Below are positions 1 through 7,477 of a DNA stretch of 64,000 nt, piece by piece; positions within the stretch are counted from its first letter, which is position 1; each line of letters opens with the position of its first letter. The translations under genes were made by a program, and so were the position numbers. The DNA is from Blattabacterium cuenoti. Its GTDB lineage: Bacteria > Bacteroidota > Bacteroidia > Flavobacteriales > Blattabacteriaceae. The notes below the pieces were generated by a model. It made no database searches and was not told the DNA's origin. It was given only the letters and a program-made list of their open reading frames with translations. The stretch covers positions 186,001-250,000 of the forward strand of contig NZ_CP059191.1 in the NCBI RefSeq assembly GCF_014251575.1, read 5' to 3'.

Positions 1-427
1 TAAACCTGAAAACCAAAATGCTAGTAGCTGAAACGGTTGAATCAGAAAACATAAAATCGAAGCGAAATGGAAAAGGATGGTGATCTATTAGTATTTTTTT
101 TGCTTTTGAATATAAAAAAAATTCTCTTAAGTTTTTTATTCTTGATAGATTATTAAAATCTACAAAAAAAACATAATCAGAATTTACAATTTTTTTTTTT
201 ACTAAAGATTTAGTTTTTTCTGAGAAAACAAGAATATTATCAGTTCCTGGAAGCCATTGAAAAAATTCAGAATATCCTGTTGGAGATATTAAATCCACAT
301 CATGTCTTAGTTTTCTCAAATAAAATAAAAGAGCTAAAGAGGAACCTAAAGCATCTCCGTCCGGATTATTATGTGGTAACAAAACAATTTTTTTTTTATT
401 TTTTCCATCAATACTAGAAAACAACAT
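1..427 (-). CDS. DHH-family phosphoesterase (NrnA-like), truncated by window edge
   Basis: Reading the minus strand from an ATG at 427 gives 142 codons with no stop before the window edge, so the C-terminal part is missing here. The visible part is the N-terminal DHH domain: the metal-binding block PHNNPDGDALGSS at residues 18-30, VDFNN near 89-93 and the name-giving DHH motif in LIDHHPFP near 113-120. Members of this family degrade short oligoribonucleotides and pAp (NrnA) in the cytoplasm. The gene is the last visible member of a minus-strand run dapD-tsaC-cca-nrnA and starts only a few bases after the cca stop, so it is probably co-transcribed. Specific NrnA activity is inferred from the family; the DHHA1 domain lies outside the window. 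Confidence 0.85.
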   Translation of the reverse strand, partial: MLFSSIDGKNKKKIVLLPHNNPDGDALGSSLALLFYLRKLRHDVDLISPTGYSEFFQWLPGTDNILVFSEKTKSLVKKKIVNSDYVFFVDFNNLSRIKNLREFFLYSKAKKILIDHHPFPFRFDFMFSDSTVSATSILVFRF

Positions 428-434
428 ATATTTA

Positions 435-1853
435 TTATTTTTTTTTCAATCCTAATTCTTCTCCTTTTTTTAACATAAGAAGATAAGCAGAATGAAATTC
501 ATTAGATATTTTTCCTTCTAAAATAGAATCTTTAATAAAATTTTTTATAATCCCTATTTTTTTGCATGGATCAATCTGAAAAGCCTTCATGATATCATTT
601 CCTGATATAGGTGATTTCCAATTTTTAATTTTATCTCTTTCTTCTAATTTTTTAATCCTTTCCATAAGAAGATAAATATTTTTTTGATATTGTTTTCTTT
701 TTTCTATATTATTAGTGGTAATATCAGCAATACACAATTTTATTAAATCTTCTAGATCTTTACCAAGATCAAATAATAATCTACGGATAGCAGAATCTCT
801 AGTCCTATTTCCTATTAACGCTATGGGTTTATAACTATATTGAATCATCTTTTTCACATATTTCATAGTCCCCCCTCTTGGAAGTTTTAAACGTTGAAAT
901 ATATTTGTAACCATTTTTGAACCTATAAATTCATGATCATGAAAAGACCAACCTATTTTTGGTAAAAATTTTTTGGTATAGTATTTTCCTATATCGTGAA
1001 GTAATGCAGCCCATCTTAACCAAAGTGAACTGTCTTTTTCTTTGCTGATATTATCCACTACTTGCAAAGTATGATAAAAATTATCTTTATGTTTACATCC
1101 GTTTTTTTCTTCTATTCCTTTTAACAAAGTTAATTCTGGTAATATAATTGATAATAATCCAGACTTATATAATAACAATAATCCTATAGAAGGCTTTTCA
1201 GATAATAGAATTTTATTAAATTCTTCTATAATTCTTTCTGTAGAAACAATATTTATTCTGTTTTTATTTTTTTGAATAGATTTAAATGAATATTTTTCAA
1301 TTGTAAATTGAAGTTGAGTCGCAAATCGAATAGCTCGCATCATTCTCAATGGATCGTCAGAATAAGTAATATCTGAATCTAATGGAGTTCTTAATATTTT
1401 TTTTTTTAAATCTGACAACCCTCCAAATGGATCTATCAATTCTCCATAATTATCAGGGTTTAAACTAATAGCTAAAGCATTGATTGTAAAATCTCTTCTA
1501 TTTTGGTCATCTTGTAACGATCCTAACTCTATAAAAGGGTTACGACTAGATAAATGATATGATTCTTTTCTGGATCCAACAAACTCTATTTTTTGATTAT
1601 CATATTTTAACATGGCAGTTCCAAAACGTTTAAATATCTTTATTATCGGATAAGGCTTAATATATTTAGAAACCTCTTTAGCTAATCTAATTCCCTCTCC
1701 TACAGTCAAAATATCTAAATCTTCTGATTTTTTTTCCCCCAGCAAAAAATCTCTAACATAACCTCCCACCACATAACTATCTTGTTTTATTTTCTGAGAA
1801 GAAAGGCTTACGATACGAAATATTTTTTTACTAAGAGCAGATGATAAATTCAT
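435..1853 (-). CDS. cca: CCA tRNA nucleotidyltransferase with HD domain
   Basis: The 472-residue protein is a class II nucleotidyltransferase that adds or repairs the 3' CCA of tRNAs. The N-terminal head carries GGYVRDFLLG (about 30-39) followed by the metal-binding EDLDI (about 44-48), then RRDFTINALA and RMMRAIRFA, the usual order for this family. The C-terminal half has an HD phosphohydrolase signature (LLHDIGKYY). Length is normal for the Bacteroidetes form with an HD domain. Neither tRNA gene in this window encodes its own CCA, so the enzyme should be essential. It sits between tsaC upstream and the DHH phosphoesterase downstream, with gaps of under 20 bp, consistent with one operon. Confidence 0.93.
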   Translation of the reverse strand: MNLSSALSKKIFRIVSLSSQKIKQDSYVVGGYVRDFLLGEKKSEDLDILTVGEGIRLAKEVSKYIKPYPIIKIFKRFGTAMLKYDNQKIEFVGSRKESYHLSSRNPFIELGSLQDDQNRRDFTINALAISLNPDNYGELIDPFGGLSDLKKKILRTPLDSDITYSDDPLRMMRAIRFATQLQFTIEKYSFKSIQKNKNRINIVSTERIIEEFNKILLSEKPSIGLLLLYKSGLLSIILPELTLLKGIEEKNGCKHKDNFYHTLQVVDNISKEKDSSLWLRWAALLHDIGKYYTKKFLPKIGWSFHDHEFIGSKMVTNIFQRLKLPRGGTMKYVKKMIQYSYKPIALIGNRTRDSAIRRLLFDLGKDLEDLIKLCIADITTNNIEKRKQYQKNIYLLMERIKKLEERDKIKNWKSPISGNDIMKAFQIDPCKKIGIIKNFIKDSILEGKISNEFHSAYLLMLKKGEELGLKKK

Positions 1854-1869
1854 GTTAGTTGATTACTTA

Positions 1870-2448
1870 CTAACTACGTAATATTTTTACCTTATCTGAA
1901 ACAATTTTGATAATAGAAGAACTACTATAATTAGCTCTTTTTTCCCTACGAAAATTAACTGCATAATCTATTCTTTTTAAAATAGAAGGACTAATTTCAG
2001 AAAAAGATTTAGGAGTAGAAAATCCTGATAAATTTGCAGAAGTAGAAATAATAGGTCTATCAAAATTTCTGATTAAACAAACACAAAATGGATCATATGT
2101 CAAACGAACAGCTAAAGTATTGTCTTTTTTCAATAAATTAGATGCTATTTGATTCACATGATCATACACTATGGTGATAGGTTTATTTTTTTTTGCAATA
2201 TTATCAACAATAATTTTTCTAGTAAAATCAGTAATCTCTCCTACCAATTGACGTAAACGGTCCATTTTTTCTACCAAAACAATCATAGACTTAGAAAAAG
2301 TTCTATTTTTGATTTTACATATTTTCCTTATAGCCTGAATATTAAAGGCATCACAACCCAACCCCCACACAGTATCTGTAGGATATAATAAACTTTTTCC
2401 TTTTTTTAATATTTCTACACTTTTTTCTATTTCTTCGTGAAAAGACAT
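1870..2448 (-). CDS. tsaC: L-threonylcarbamoyladenylate synthase
   Basis: This 192-residue Sua5/YciO/YrdC protein makes threonylcarbamoyl-AMP from threonine, bicarbonate and ATP, the first step of the t6A37 modification of ANN-decoding tRNAs. Family landmarks visible are LLYPTDTVWGLGCDA near residues 20-34, the KNRTFSKSMIVLVEK nucleotide-binding block near 47-61 and ISTSANLSGFSTP near 134-146. It is the short TsaC form without the Sua5 C-terminal domain. The ATG at 2448 directly abuts the dapD stop at 2449, implying translational coupling with dapD. Bacteroidetes usually have several YrdC-like proteins; TsaC is the most likely role in a reduced genome. Confidence 0.9.
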   Translation of the reverse strand: MSFHEEIEKSVEILKKGKSLLYPTDTVWGLGCDAFNIQAIRKICKIKNRTFSKSMIVLVEKMDRLRQLVGEITDFTRKIIVDNIAKKNKPITIVYDHVNQIASNLLKKDNTLAVRLTYDPFCVCLIRNFDRPIISTSANLSGFSTPKSFSEISPSILKRIDYAVNFRREKRANYSSSSIIKIVSDKVKILRS

Positions 2449-3273
2449 CTAAATCACTAAATTATGAGTTCTTAACGCTTCATTTAAAGATGTTTTTTTA
2501 TCTGTGCTTTCTTTTCTTTTTCCTATAATCATAGCACATGGAACATAATATGTTCCTGAAGGAAACTTTTTTGGATAAGATCCTGGAATTACCACAGAAT
2601 ATCTAGGAACAACTCTTTTTATCTCAATAGCTTGATTATTAGTTACATCAAAAATTTTAGTAGAATTGGTTAAAACAACATTTGCTCCTAAAACAGCACC
2701 TTTTTCTATCCGAACTCCTTCTACCAAAATACATCTAGATCCAATAAAAACATCATCCTCAATAATAACAGGATAAGATTGTAAAGGTTCTAGGACTCCT
2801 CCTATTCCAACTCCACCGCTTATATGTACACGACAACCAACTTGAGCACAACTACCTACTGTTGCCCATGTATCTATCATGGTTTCTTCTCCTATATATG
2901 CGCCTATATTGACGTAAGAAGGCATAAGAATAACTCCAGGTGATATATATGAACCATAACGTGCTATAGCATGAGGGACTACGCGAACCCTCTTTTCTTT
3001 AAATTTATTTTTTATAGGTATTTTATCATAAAATTCTAATGGACCTAATTCTATGACATTCATATTTTTAACAGAGAAATACATTATAATTGCTCTTTTT
3101 ACCCATTCATTGACTATCCACTTTCCATTTAAAAAATTAGAGACTCTAATTAATCCATTTTCTAAATGGTCAATAACCTGAATTACTATATTCTTGATAT
3201 TTTCGTCATCGATCCACGAACTTTTTTGATTCCAAGCTTTTTCTATCTCTAATTTGAGTTTGTTCACTTTCAT
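2449..3273 (-). CDS. dapD: 2,3,4,5-tetrahydropyridine-2,6-dicarboxylate N-succinyltransferase
   Basis: DapD transfers succinyl from succinyl-CoA to tetrahydrodipicolinate in the succinylase branch of lysine and meso-diaminopimelate synthesis. The 274-residue length matches the family. The middle (about 100-200) shows the left-handed beta-helix pattern of hexapeptide acyltransferases, for example GAYIGEETMIDTWATVGSC and GGVGIGGVLEPLQ, and the C-terminus has the expected VPRYSVVIPGS segment. It heads the minus-strand run dapD-tsaC-cca-nrnA. A good Bacteroidetes -7 element lies at 3290-3297, giving a very short leader. It supports both peptidoglycan building and lysine supply. Confidence 0.95.
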   Translation of the reverse strand: MKVNKLKLEIEKAWNQKSSWIDDENIKNIVIQVIDHLENGLIRVSNFLNGKWIVNEWVKRAIIMYFSVKNMNVIELGPLEFYDKIPIKNKFKEKRVRVVPHAIARYGSYISPGVILMPSYVNIGAYIGEETMIDTWATVGSCAQVGCRVHISGGVGIGGVLEPLQSYPVIIEDDVFIGSRCILVEGVRIEKGAVLGANVVLTNSTKIFDVTNNQAIEIKRVVPRYSVVIPGSYPKKFPSGTYYVPCAMIIGKRKESTDKKTSLNEALRTHNLVI

Positions 3274-3289
3274 AAAGGTTGATTGAAAA

Positions 3290-3297
3290 CAAAAGTA
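3290..3297 (-). promoter_or_regulatory. Bacteroidetes -7 promoter element for dapD
   Basis: The minus strand reads TACTTTTG, a full match to the Bacteroidetes -7 consensus TAnnTTTG. Nineteen bases upstream on the same strand is CTTG (3317-3320), a three-of-four match to the -33 element TTTG at the standard spacing. Transcription should start about 5-10 bases before the dapD ATG at 3273. Consensus is established knowledge; use here is inferred. Confidence 0.6.
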
Positions 3298-3322
3298 GTA
3301 AAATAAAATAAGATAACAAGTA

Positions 3323-3330
3323 TATATTTG
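3323..3330 (+). promoter_or_regulatory. Bacteroidetes -7 promoter element for ruvX
   Basis: The plus strand reads TATATTTG, a full match to TAnnTTTG, 17 bases before the ruvX ATG at 3348. No convincing -33 TTTG is visible at the usual spacing. The 12-bp palindrome TTGTTATAACAA (3328-3339) overlaps its downstream edge and the expected start site. Confidence 0.55.
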
Positions 3331-3347
3331 TTATAACAATTACAAAA

Positions 3348-3773
3348 ATGGCAAAAATATTGGGAATAGATTATGGAAAAGTGATAACAGGTTTATCTAT
3401 AACAGACAATGAACAAATATTCGCATTTGGATTAGATGCTGTTCCAACTAAAAAATTAATGAATTTTTTAGAATCTTTTTTATCTCATGAAAGAATAGAT
3501 GAAATAGTTATAGGTTTGCCAAAAAAATTAAACAATCAAAAAGAGACATTAATAGAAACAGATATTCAAATATTTATAAATAAATTTCGTATAAAATATC
3601 CTCAAATTTTGATAAAAAGATTAGACGAACGTTTTACATCTAAGATGGCTTTTAATACTATGATAGAATTAGGTTTAAAAAAAAAAAAAAGAAGAAAAAA
3701 AGTAATTTTAAACCAAATTAGTGCCACTATTATTTTACAGTCTTATCTCGCAAAAAAAGAAAAAAAAAATTAA
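3348..3773 (+). CDS. ruvX: RuvX/YqgF-family putative pre-16S rRNA nuclease
   Basis: This 141-residue RNase H-fold protein belongs to the YqgF family, which matures the 16S rRNA 5' end and was earlier called a Holliday-junction resolvase. Visible are the N-terminal acidic motif ILGIDYGKVITG with Asp7, the IVIGLPKKLN strand and RLDERFTS near 102-109. The C-terminal helix reads LNQISATIILQSYL, where the family normally has an Asp (VDxxAAxxIL); here the position is Asn. The gene contains a run of 14 A's at 3677-3690. The def gene follows after 3 bp, so the two are probably one transcript from the promoter at 3323. Confidence 0.88.
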   Translation: MAKILGIDYGKVITGLSITDNEQIFAFGLDAVPTKKLMNFLESFLSHERIDEIVIGLPKKLNNQKETLIETDIQIFINKFRIKYPQILIKRLDERFTSKMAFNTMIELGLKKKKRRKKVILNQISATIILQSYLAKKEKKN

Positions 3774-3776
3774 TTT

Positions 3777-4304
3777 ATGGTATTGCCTATAATTCTTTAT
3801 GGAAATCCTATTTTAAGAAAAAAATGTGTAGACATAGATTTTTCTTTCTGCAAAAAAAAAATCAATCAATTAATAAAAGATATGTTTGAAACTATACATC
3901 AAGCAAAAGGAATAGGATTGGCTGCTCCTCAAATTGGAAAAAATATACGATTATTTATAATAGAAACTCCTTATTTAGATGGGAAAGATCTAAATAATTA
4001 CAAAGAAGTTTTTATTAATGCTAAAATATTAAAAATTCATGGGAAAGAGTACAAATTTAATGAAGGATGTCTTAGCATTCCTGGAATAATGGGAAATGTA
4101 AAAAGAAAATCTAATGTTTTGATTGAATATTATGATCATAATTGGAAAAAACAAAAGAAAACCTTGACGGGAATGTGTGCTAGAGTTATTCTTCATGAAT
4201 ATGATCATCTTGAAGGAAAACTTTTTATAGATTACTTTTCTTCCATGAAAAAAAAAATAATAGAAAAAAAATTGATTAGTTTATCAGAAAAAAATTCTTC
4301 ATGA
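3777..4304 (+). CDS. def: Peptide deformylase
   Basis: This Fe2+/Zn2+ metalloenzyme removes the formyl group from the N-terminal Met of new proteins. All three signature motifs are present in order: GIGLAAPQIG (about 43-52), EGCLSIPG (about 97-104, metal-ligand Cys) and HEYDHLEG (about 139-146, two His ligands and catalytic Glu). The 175-residue length is normal; about 25 residues follow the last motif and are Lys/Ser-rich. It follows ruvX by 3 bp. Its 3' end overlaps the convergent rplT by 6 bp (4299-4304), leaving no room for a conventional terminator. Confidence 0.95.
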   Translation: MVLPIILYGNPILRKKCVDIDFSFCKKKINQLIKDMFETIHQAKGIGLAAPQIGKNIRLFIIETPYLDGKDLNNYKEVFINAKILKIHGKEYKFNEGCLSIPGIMGNVKRKSNVLIEYYDHNWKKQKKTLTGMCARVILHEYDHLEGKLFIDYFSSMKKKIIEKKLISLSEKNSS

Positions 4305-4646
4305 AGAAAGATGATCTACTATTTTTTTTAAAGTATTTGGCTCATTCATAGAAAAATAAGAAAGTATTTTTCTATTTATTTTAATTTTTTTATCGGATAA
4401 TTTTTTCATAAATTCAGAGTAAGATATTCCATATTGACGGACTCCGGCATTAATGCGTTGAATCCAAAGAGATCTGAAATCTCTTTTCTTTTTTTTTCTT
4501 CCTGAAAAAGCATAAAAAAAAGATTTTTCTACGGCATTTTTAGCAACTGTATAAACTTTACTCCTTGATCCATAAAAACCTTTTGCCGATTTTAGTATTT
4601 TTTTTCTTCTTCGTCTAGAGGAAACTGAATTTGTAGATCTGGGCAT
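4299..4646 (-). CDS. rplT: 50S ribosomal protein L20
   Basis: L20 binds 23S rRNA and is needed early in large-subunit assembly. The 115-residue protein has the basic N-terminal extension (SVSSRRRRKKILKSAKGFYG) and the conserved core with LWIQRINAGVRQYGISYSEF. It is the last gene of the classic thrS-infC-rpmI-rplT cluster, 5 bp after rpmI. In several bacteria L20 represses this operon by binding its mRNA; no specific site could be recognised here. It overlaps the end of the convergent def by 6 bp. Confidence 0.97.
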   Translation of the reverse strand: MPRSTNSVSSRRRRKKILKSAKGFYGSRSKVYTVAKNAVEKSFFYAFSGRKKKKRDFRSLWIQRINAGVRQYGISYSEFMKKLSDKKIKINRKILSYFSMNEPNTLKKIVDHLSS

Positions 4647-4651
4647 AATTT

Positions 4652-4840
4652 TTATATCTGTTTTTTGATATTCTGTTGATCTGATTTATTCAATAGAGTA
4701 AATTTAGAAAGATGACGTTTTTTCTTTTTTGATTTTTTAGTTAAAAGATGATTTTTGAATGCATGTTTTTTTTTTATATGTCCATTCGCCGTTTTTTTAA
4801 ATCTTTTTTTTGATCCTGATTTTGTTTTTAATTTTTTCAT
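4652..4840 (-). CDS. rpmI: 50S ribosomal protein L35
   Basis: This is a 62-residue, extremely Lys-rich protein with the L35 signature: [21 protein letters not shown] at the start (shown by residues 3-22), then [22 protein letters not shown]. It is a small structural protein of the large subunit. It lies between infC (20 bp upstream) and rplT (5 bp downstream), the conserved order of this operon. Identification is secure from both sequence and neighbours. Confidence 0.96.
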   Translation of the reverse strand: MKKLKTKSGSKKRFKKTANGHIKKKHAFKNHLLTKKSKKKKRHLSKFTLLNKSDQQNIKKQI

Positions 4841-4860
4841 AATATTGTACGTGCATAATG

Positions 4861-5436
4861 TTAAAATTTTTTTGGAGCTAGGATCATATACATTCTTTTT
4901 CCTTCCATAACCGGCATTTGTTCTACTTTTCCATATTCCTCAATTTCTTCTGCAAATTTTAACAATTTTATTTTACCTTGATCCTTGTATACTATTGAAC
5001 GACCTTTAAAAAAAACAAATACTTTCACTTTGTCTCCACGCATTAAAAATTTCTCAGCACTTTTGATCTTAACTTTTCCATCATGATCACCGATTTGTGG
5101 ACCAAATCGGATTTCTTTAGTATTCACTTTAATTTGTTTTGCTTTAAATTGTTTTTTTCTTTTTTTTTGTTCATATAAAAATTTTTTATAATCCAGTATT
5201 TTACATACTGGAGGATTCAATTTTGGATTAATTTCAACCAAATCTAATTCTTTTTCTCTAGAAAATTGAATAGCTTTTTGGATAGAGTAAACTCCATTTT
5301 CTAGAGAAGAATCTCCTACCAAACGAACTGTTTTTGAGTCAATATTTTCATTAATTCGATGGACCTCTTTTTTTTGTGGCAATGGTCGAAAAATTCTCTT
5401 TTTCTTATTTCCTCTTGAAAATTTCTTTTTTATAAT
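4861..5436 (-). CDS. infC: Translation initiation factor IF-3, probable AUU start
   Basis: IF-3 keeps ribosomal subunits apart and checks start-codon choice. The core runs from [16 protein letters not shown] through the linker ([18 protein letters not shown]) to the C-domain ending [14 protein letters not shown]. No ATG opens the frame. A TTG at 5382 would give 173 residues but drop the basic N-terminal arm. Extending upstream in frame adds [16 protein letters not shown], exactly the kind of basic arm IF-3 carries in this phylum, back to ATT at 5436-5434, 3 bp after the thrS stop. AUU is the well-known IF-3 start codon through which it controls itself. I chose ATT; ATA at 5433 is the alternative. 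Identity is certain, the start is inferred. Confidence 0.9.
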   Translation of the reverse strand: MIKKKFSRGNKKKRIFRPLPQKKEVHRINENIDSKTVRLVGDSSLENGVYSIQKAIQFSREKELDLVEINPKLNPPVCKILDYKKFLYEQKKRKKQFKAKQIKVNTKEIRFGPQIGDHDGKVKIKSAEKFLMRGDKVKVFVFFKGRSIVYKDQGKIKLLKFAEEIEEYGKVEQMPVMEGKRMYMILAPKKF

Positions 5437-5439
5437 AGT

Positions 5440-6696
5440 TTAGTTTATTATTGTTTTAGTTTTTAAATTAGTTTCATTAAAAATAGCTTCTATTCCCTTA
5501 GAAATAGGAAACGTTCCTATATGTCCTAACCCATGACGTCGTAACGAGATCATTTCATTTTTCTCTTCTTTTTCTCCCAAAATAATCATATAAGGAATCT
5601 TATTGTCTTCAGAATCCCTAATTTTTTTATTAATTTTCTCATTTCTGCTATCAACAAATACTCGGATATCATAGTTTAATATCAAATTTAAAATTTTTTT
5701 TGCATAAATTATATATTTATCACTTATAGGAAGTATGACTACTTGGTTAGGAGCCAGCCAGAATGGAAGATTTCCTCTGGAATGTTCTATTATAATGGCA
5801 ATAATTCGTTCCAGTGAACCAAAAGGGGCCCTATGTATCATGACTGGACGACATTTTTCATTATTTTTTCCTTTATAATATAAATCAAACCTTTCAGGCA
5901 AATTATAATCCACTTGAATTGTTCCAAGTTGCCAACTTCTTCCTAAGGAATCTTTAATAATGAAGTCTAGTTTTGGTCCATAAAAAGCTGCTTCTCCATA
6001 ATTCAGAGATGTTTTTATTTTTTCTTCTTTGACTACTCTCAATATAGCTTCCTCTGCTTTTTTCCAGTTTTTTTCTGATCCTATATAATTATCTATTTTT
6101 TTTGTATCTCTAAGAGAGATTCTAACTGTATATTCAGAAAAACCTAGACAACGAAATACGTAAAAAACTAAGTTGATAACTCTTTTAAATTCTTCTAGTA
6201 ATTGATCATAAGTACAAAAAATATGTGCATCATCTTGAGTAAAACATCTAACTCTAGTCAAACCATGAAGTTCTCCACTCTGTTCATAACGATATACTGT
6301 TCCAAATTCTGCAAAACGTTTAGGAAGATCTCTATAAGACCATTCTTGAGAACGATAAATTTCACAATGGTGAGGACAATTCATAGGTTTTAATAAAAAT
6401 TCTTCTTCACGGGGAGTCTGAATAGGTTTAAAATTATCTTTTCCATATTTGCTCCAATGTCCACTTCTAACATATAATTTTTTATGTCCAATATGTGGAG
6501 TTACTACCATTTCATATCCAGACTTTCTTTGAATATCAGTTAAAAATTCTTCTAAACTTTTTCTAAAAATTGTCCCTCTAGGTAACCACAAAGGTAATCC
6601 ACTTCCTACCCTATCAGAAAAAATAAAAAATTTTAGCTTTTTACCTATTTTTCTATGATCTATAGTATCTTCTTTTAAAGGGACTGATTTATCCAT
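5440..6696 (-). CDS. thrS: Threonyl-tRNA synthetase lacking TGS and editing domains
   Basis: The protein has 418 residues against about 640 for ordinary bacterial ThrRS. It begins ten residues before the DHRKIGKKL segment that opens the catalytic core, so the N-terminal TGS domain (N1) and the Ser-tRNA editing domain (N2) are both absent. The class II core is intact: zinc ligands in MNCPHHCEIY, DDAHIF and IHRAPFG, motif 2 around RYEQSGELHGLTRVR, and motif 3 SLERIIAIIIEH. The anticodon-binding domain occupies about 320-418. An in-frame stop lies four codons before the ATG, and glpF ends 21 bp upstream, so no remnant can be hidden. Infers weakened proofreading of Ser-tRNA(Thr). Confidence 0.93.
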   Translation of the reverse strand: MDKSVPLKEDTIDHRKIGKKLKFFIFSDRVGSGLPLWLPRGTIFRKSLEEFLTDIQRKSGYEMVVTPHIGHKKLYVRSGHWSKYGKDNFKPIQTPREEEFLLKPMNCPHHCEIYRSQEWSYRDLPKRFAEFGTVYRYEQSGELHGLTRVRCFTQDDAHIFCTYDQLLEEFKRVINLVFYVFRCLGFSEYTVRISLRDTKKIDNYIGSEKNWKKAEEAILRVVKEEKIKTSLNYGEAAFYGPKLDFIIKDSLGRSWQLGTIQVDYNLPERFDLYYKGKNNEKCRPVMIHRAPFGSLERIIAIIIEHSRGNLPFWLAPNQVVILPISDKYIIYAKKILNLILNYDIRVFVDSRNEKINKKIRDSEDNKIPYMIILGEKEEKNEMISLRRHGLGHIGTFPISKGIEAIFNETNLKTKTIIN

Positions 6697-6717
6697 GAAA
6701 AAAAGTTACAAGTTTTT

Positions 6718-7464
6718 TTATGATGATAAAAATAAATATGATATTGCAGCCATCACACTTCCAAAAATAGGTCCTAATACAGGAACAAAAGCATAATCCC
6801 AATTACTTTTCCCTTTACCAGGAATTGGAATGATAGAATATATGATTCTTGGTCCTAAATCACGAGCAGGATTAATAGCTGCACCAGTATTTCCTCCTAA
6901 GGATAAAACAATTCCCAATACCAATAAAGCGGGAAGTAATGCCCCTAAAGATCCTAACCCTATAGGATATTTATTTTCTTTAAAAAAAAGGGTTCCTTCT
7001 ACTGTAAGATATAAAGAAATAAATATAAAAATAAAAGTAGCTAATACTTCATTTAAAAAATTAAAAAATAAATTTTTTATAGAAGGAATCGTAACAAAAA
7101 CAGATAATTTATCTTGTTCTTTTTGAGTTTCAAAAAAATGATCTTTATATAAAAACCATACTAATAAAGATCCTAACATAGCTCCAATAAACTGAGATAA
7201 AATATAAGATGGAACCATATCCCAATTAAATTTTCCAACTATGGCAAAACTTATTGTAACGCACGGATTCAAATGAGCTCCACTATAAGGAGCTGAAACT
7301 ATTATTCCCATAAAAACAGCCAATGACCATCCTATAGTAATAGTAAGCCATTCTCCATTTCTGCTGTTCCCTTTGGTTTTTGACAAAATAACATTTGCTA
7401 CTACTCCATTTCCTAAAAATACTAAAATCATTGTTCCTATGATTTCCGCACAAATTTTTGTCAT
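6718..7464 (-). CDS. glpF: Glycerol uptake facilitator (MIP/aquaglyceroporin family)
   Basis: This is a six-helix channel with two half-helix pore loops that admits glycerol by diffusion. The second pore motif reads AAINPARDLGPR, with the Asp after NPAR that marks glycerol channels. The first reads GAHLNPCVTI, so the usual NPA is NPC. I chose the ATG at 7464 (MTKICAEIIGTMILVFLG), which begins just before the first membrane helix; a longer frame would overlap glpK by 89 bp in another frame. It follows glpK by 13 bp and closes the glpD-glpK-glpF set, so glycerol taken up can be phosphorylated and oxidised at once. Confidence 0.92.
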   Translation of the reverse strand: MTKICAEIIGTMILVFLGNGVVANVILSKTKGNSRNGEWLTITIGWSLAVFMGIIVSAPYSGAHLNPCVTISFAIVGKFNWDMVPSYILSQFIGAMLGSLLVWFLYKDHFFETQKEQDKLSVFVTIPSIKNLFFNFLNEVLATFIFIFISLYLTVEGTLFFKENKYPIGLGSLGALLPALLVLGIVLSLGGNTGAAINPARDLGPRIIYSIIPIPGKGKSNWDYAFVPVLGPIFGSVMAAISYLFLSS

Positions 7465-7477
7465 TTGATTTAATTTT

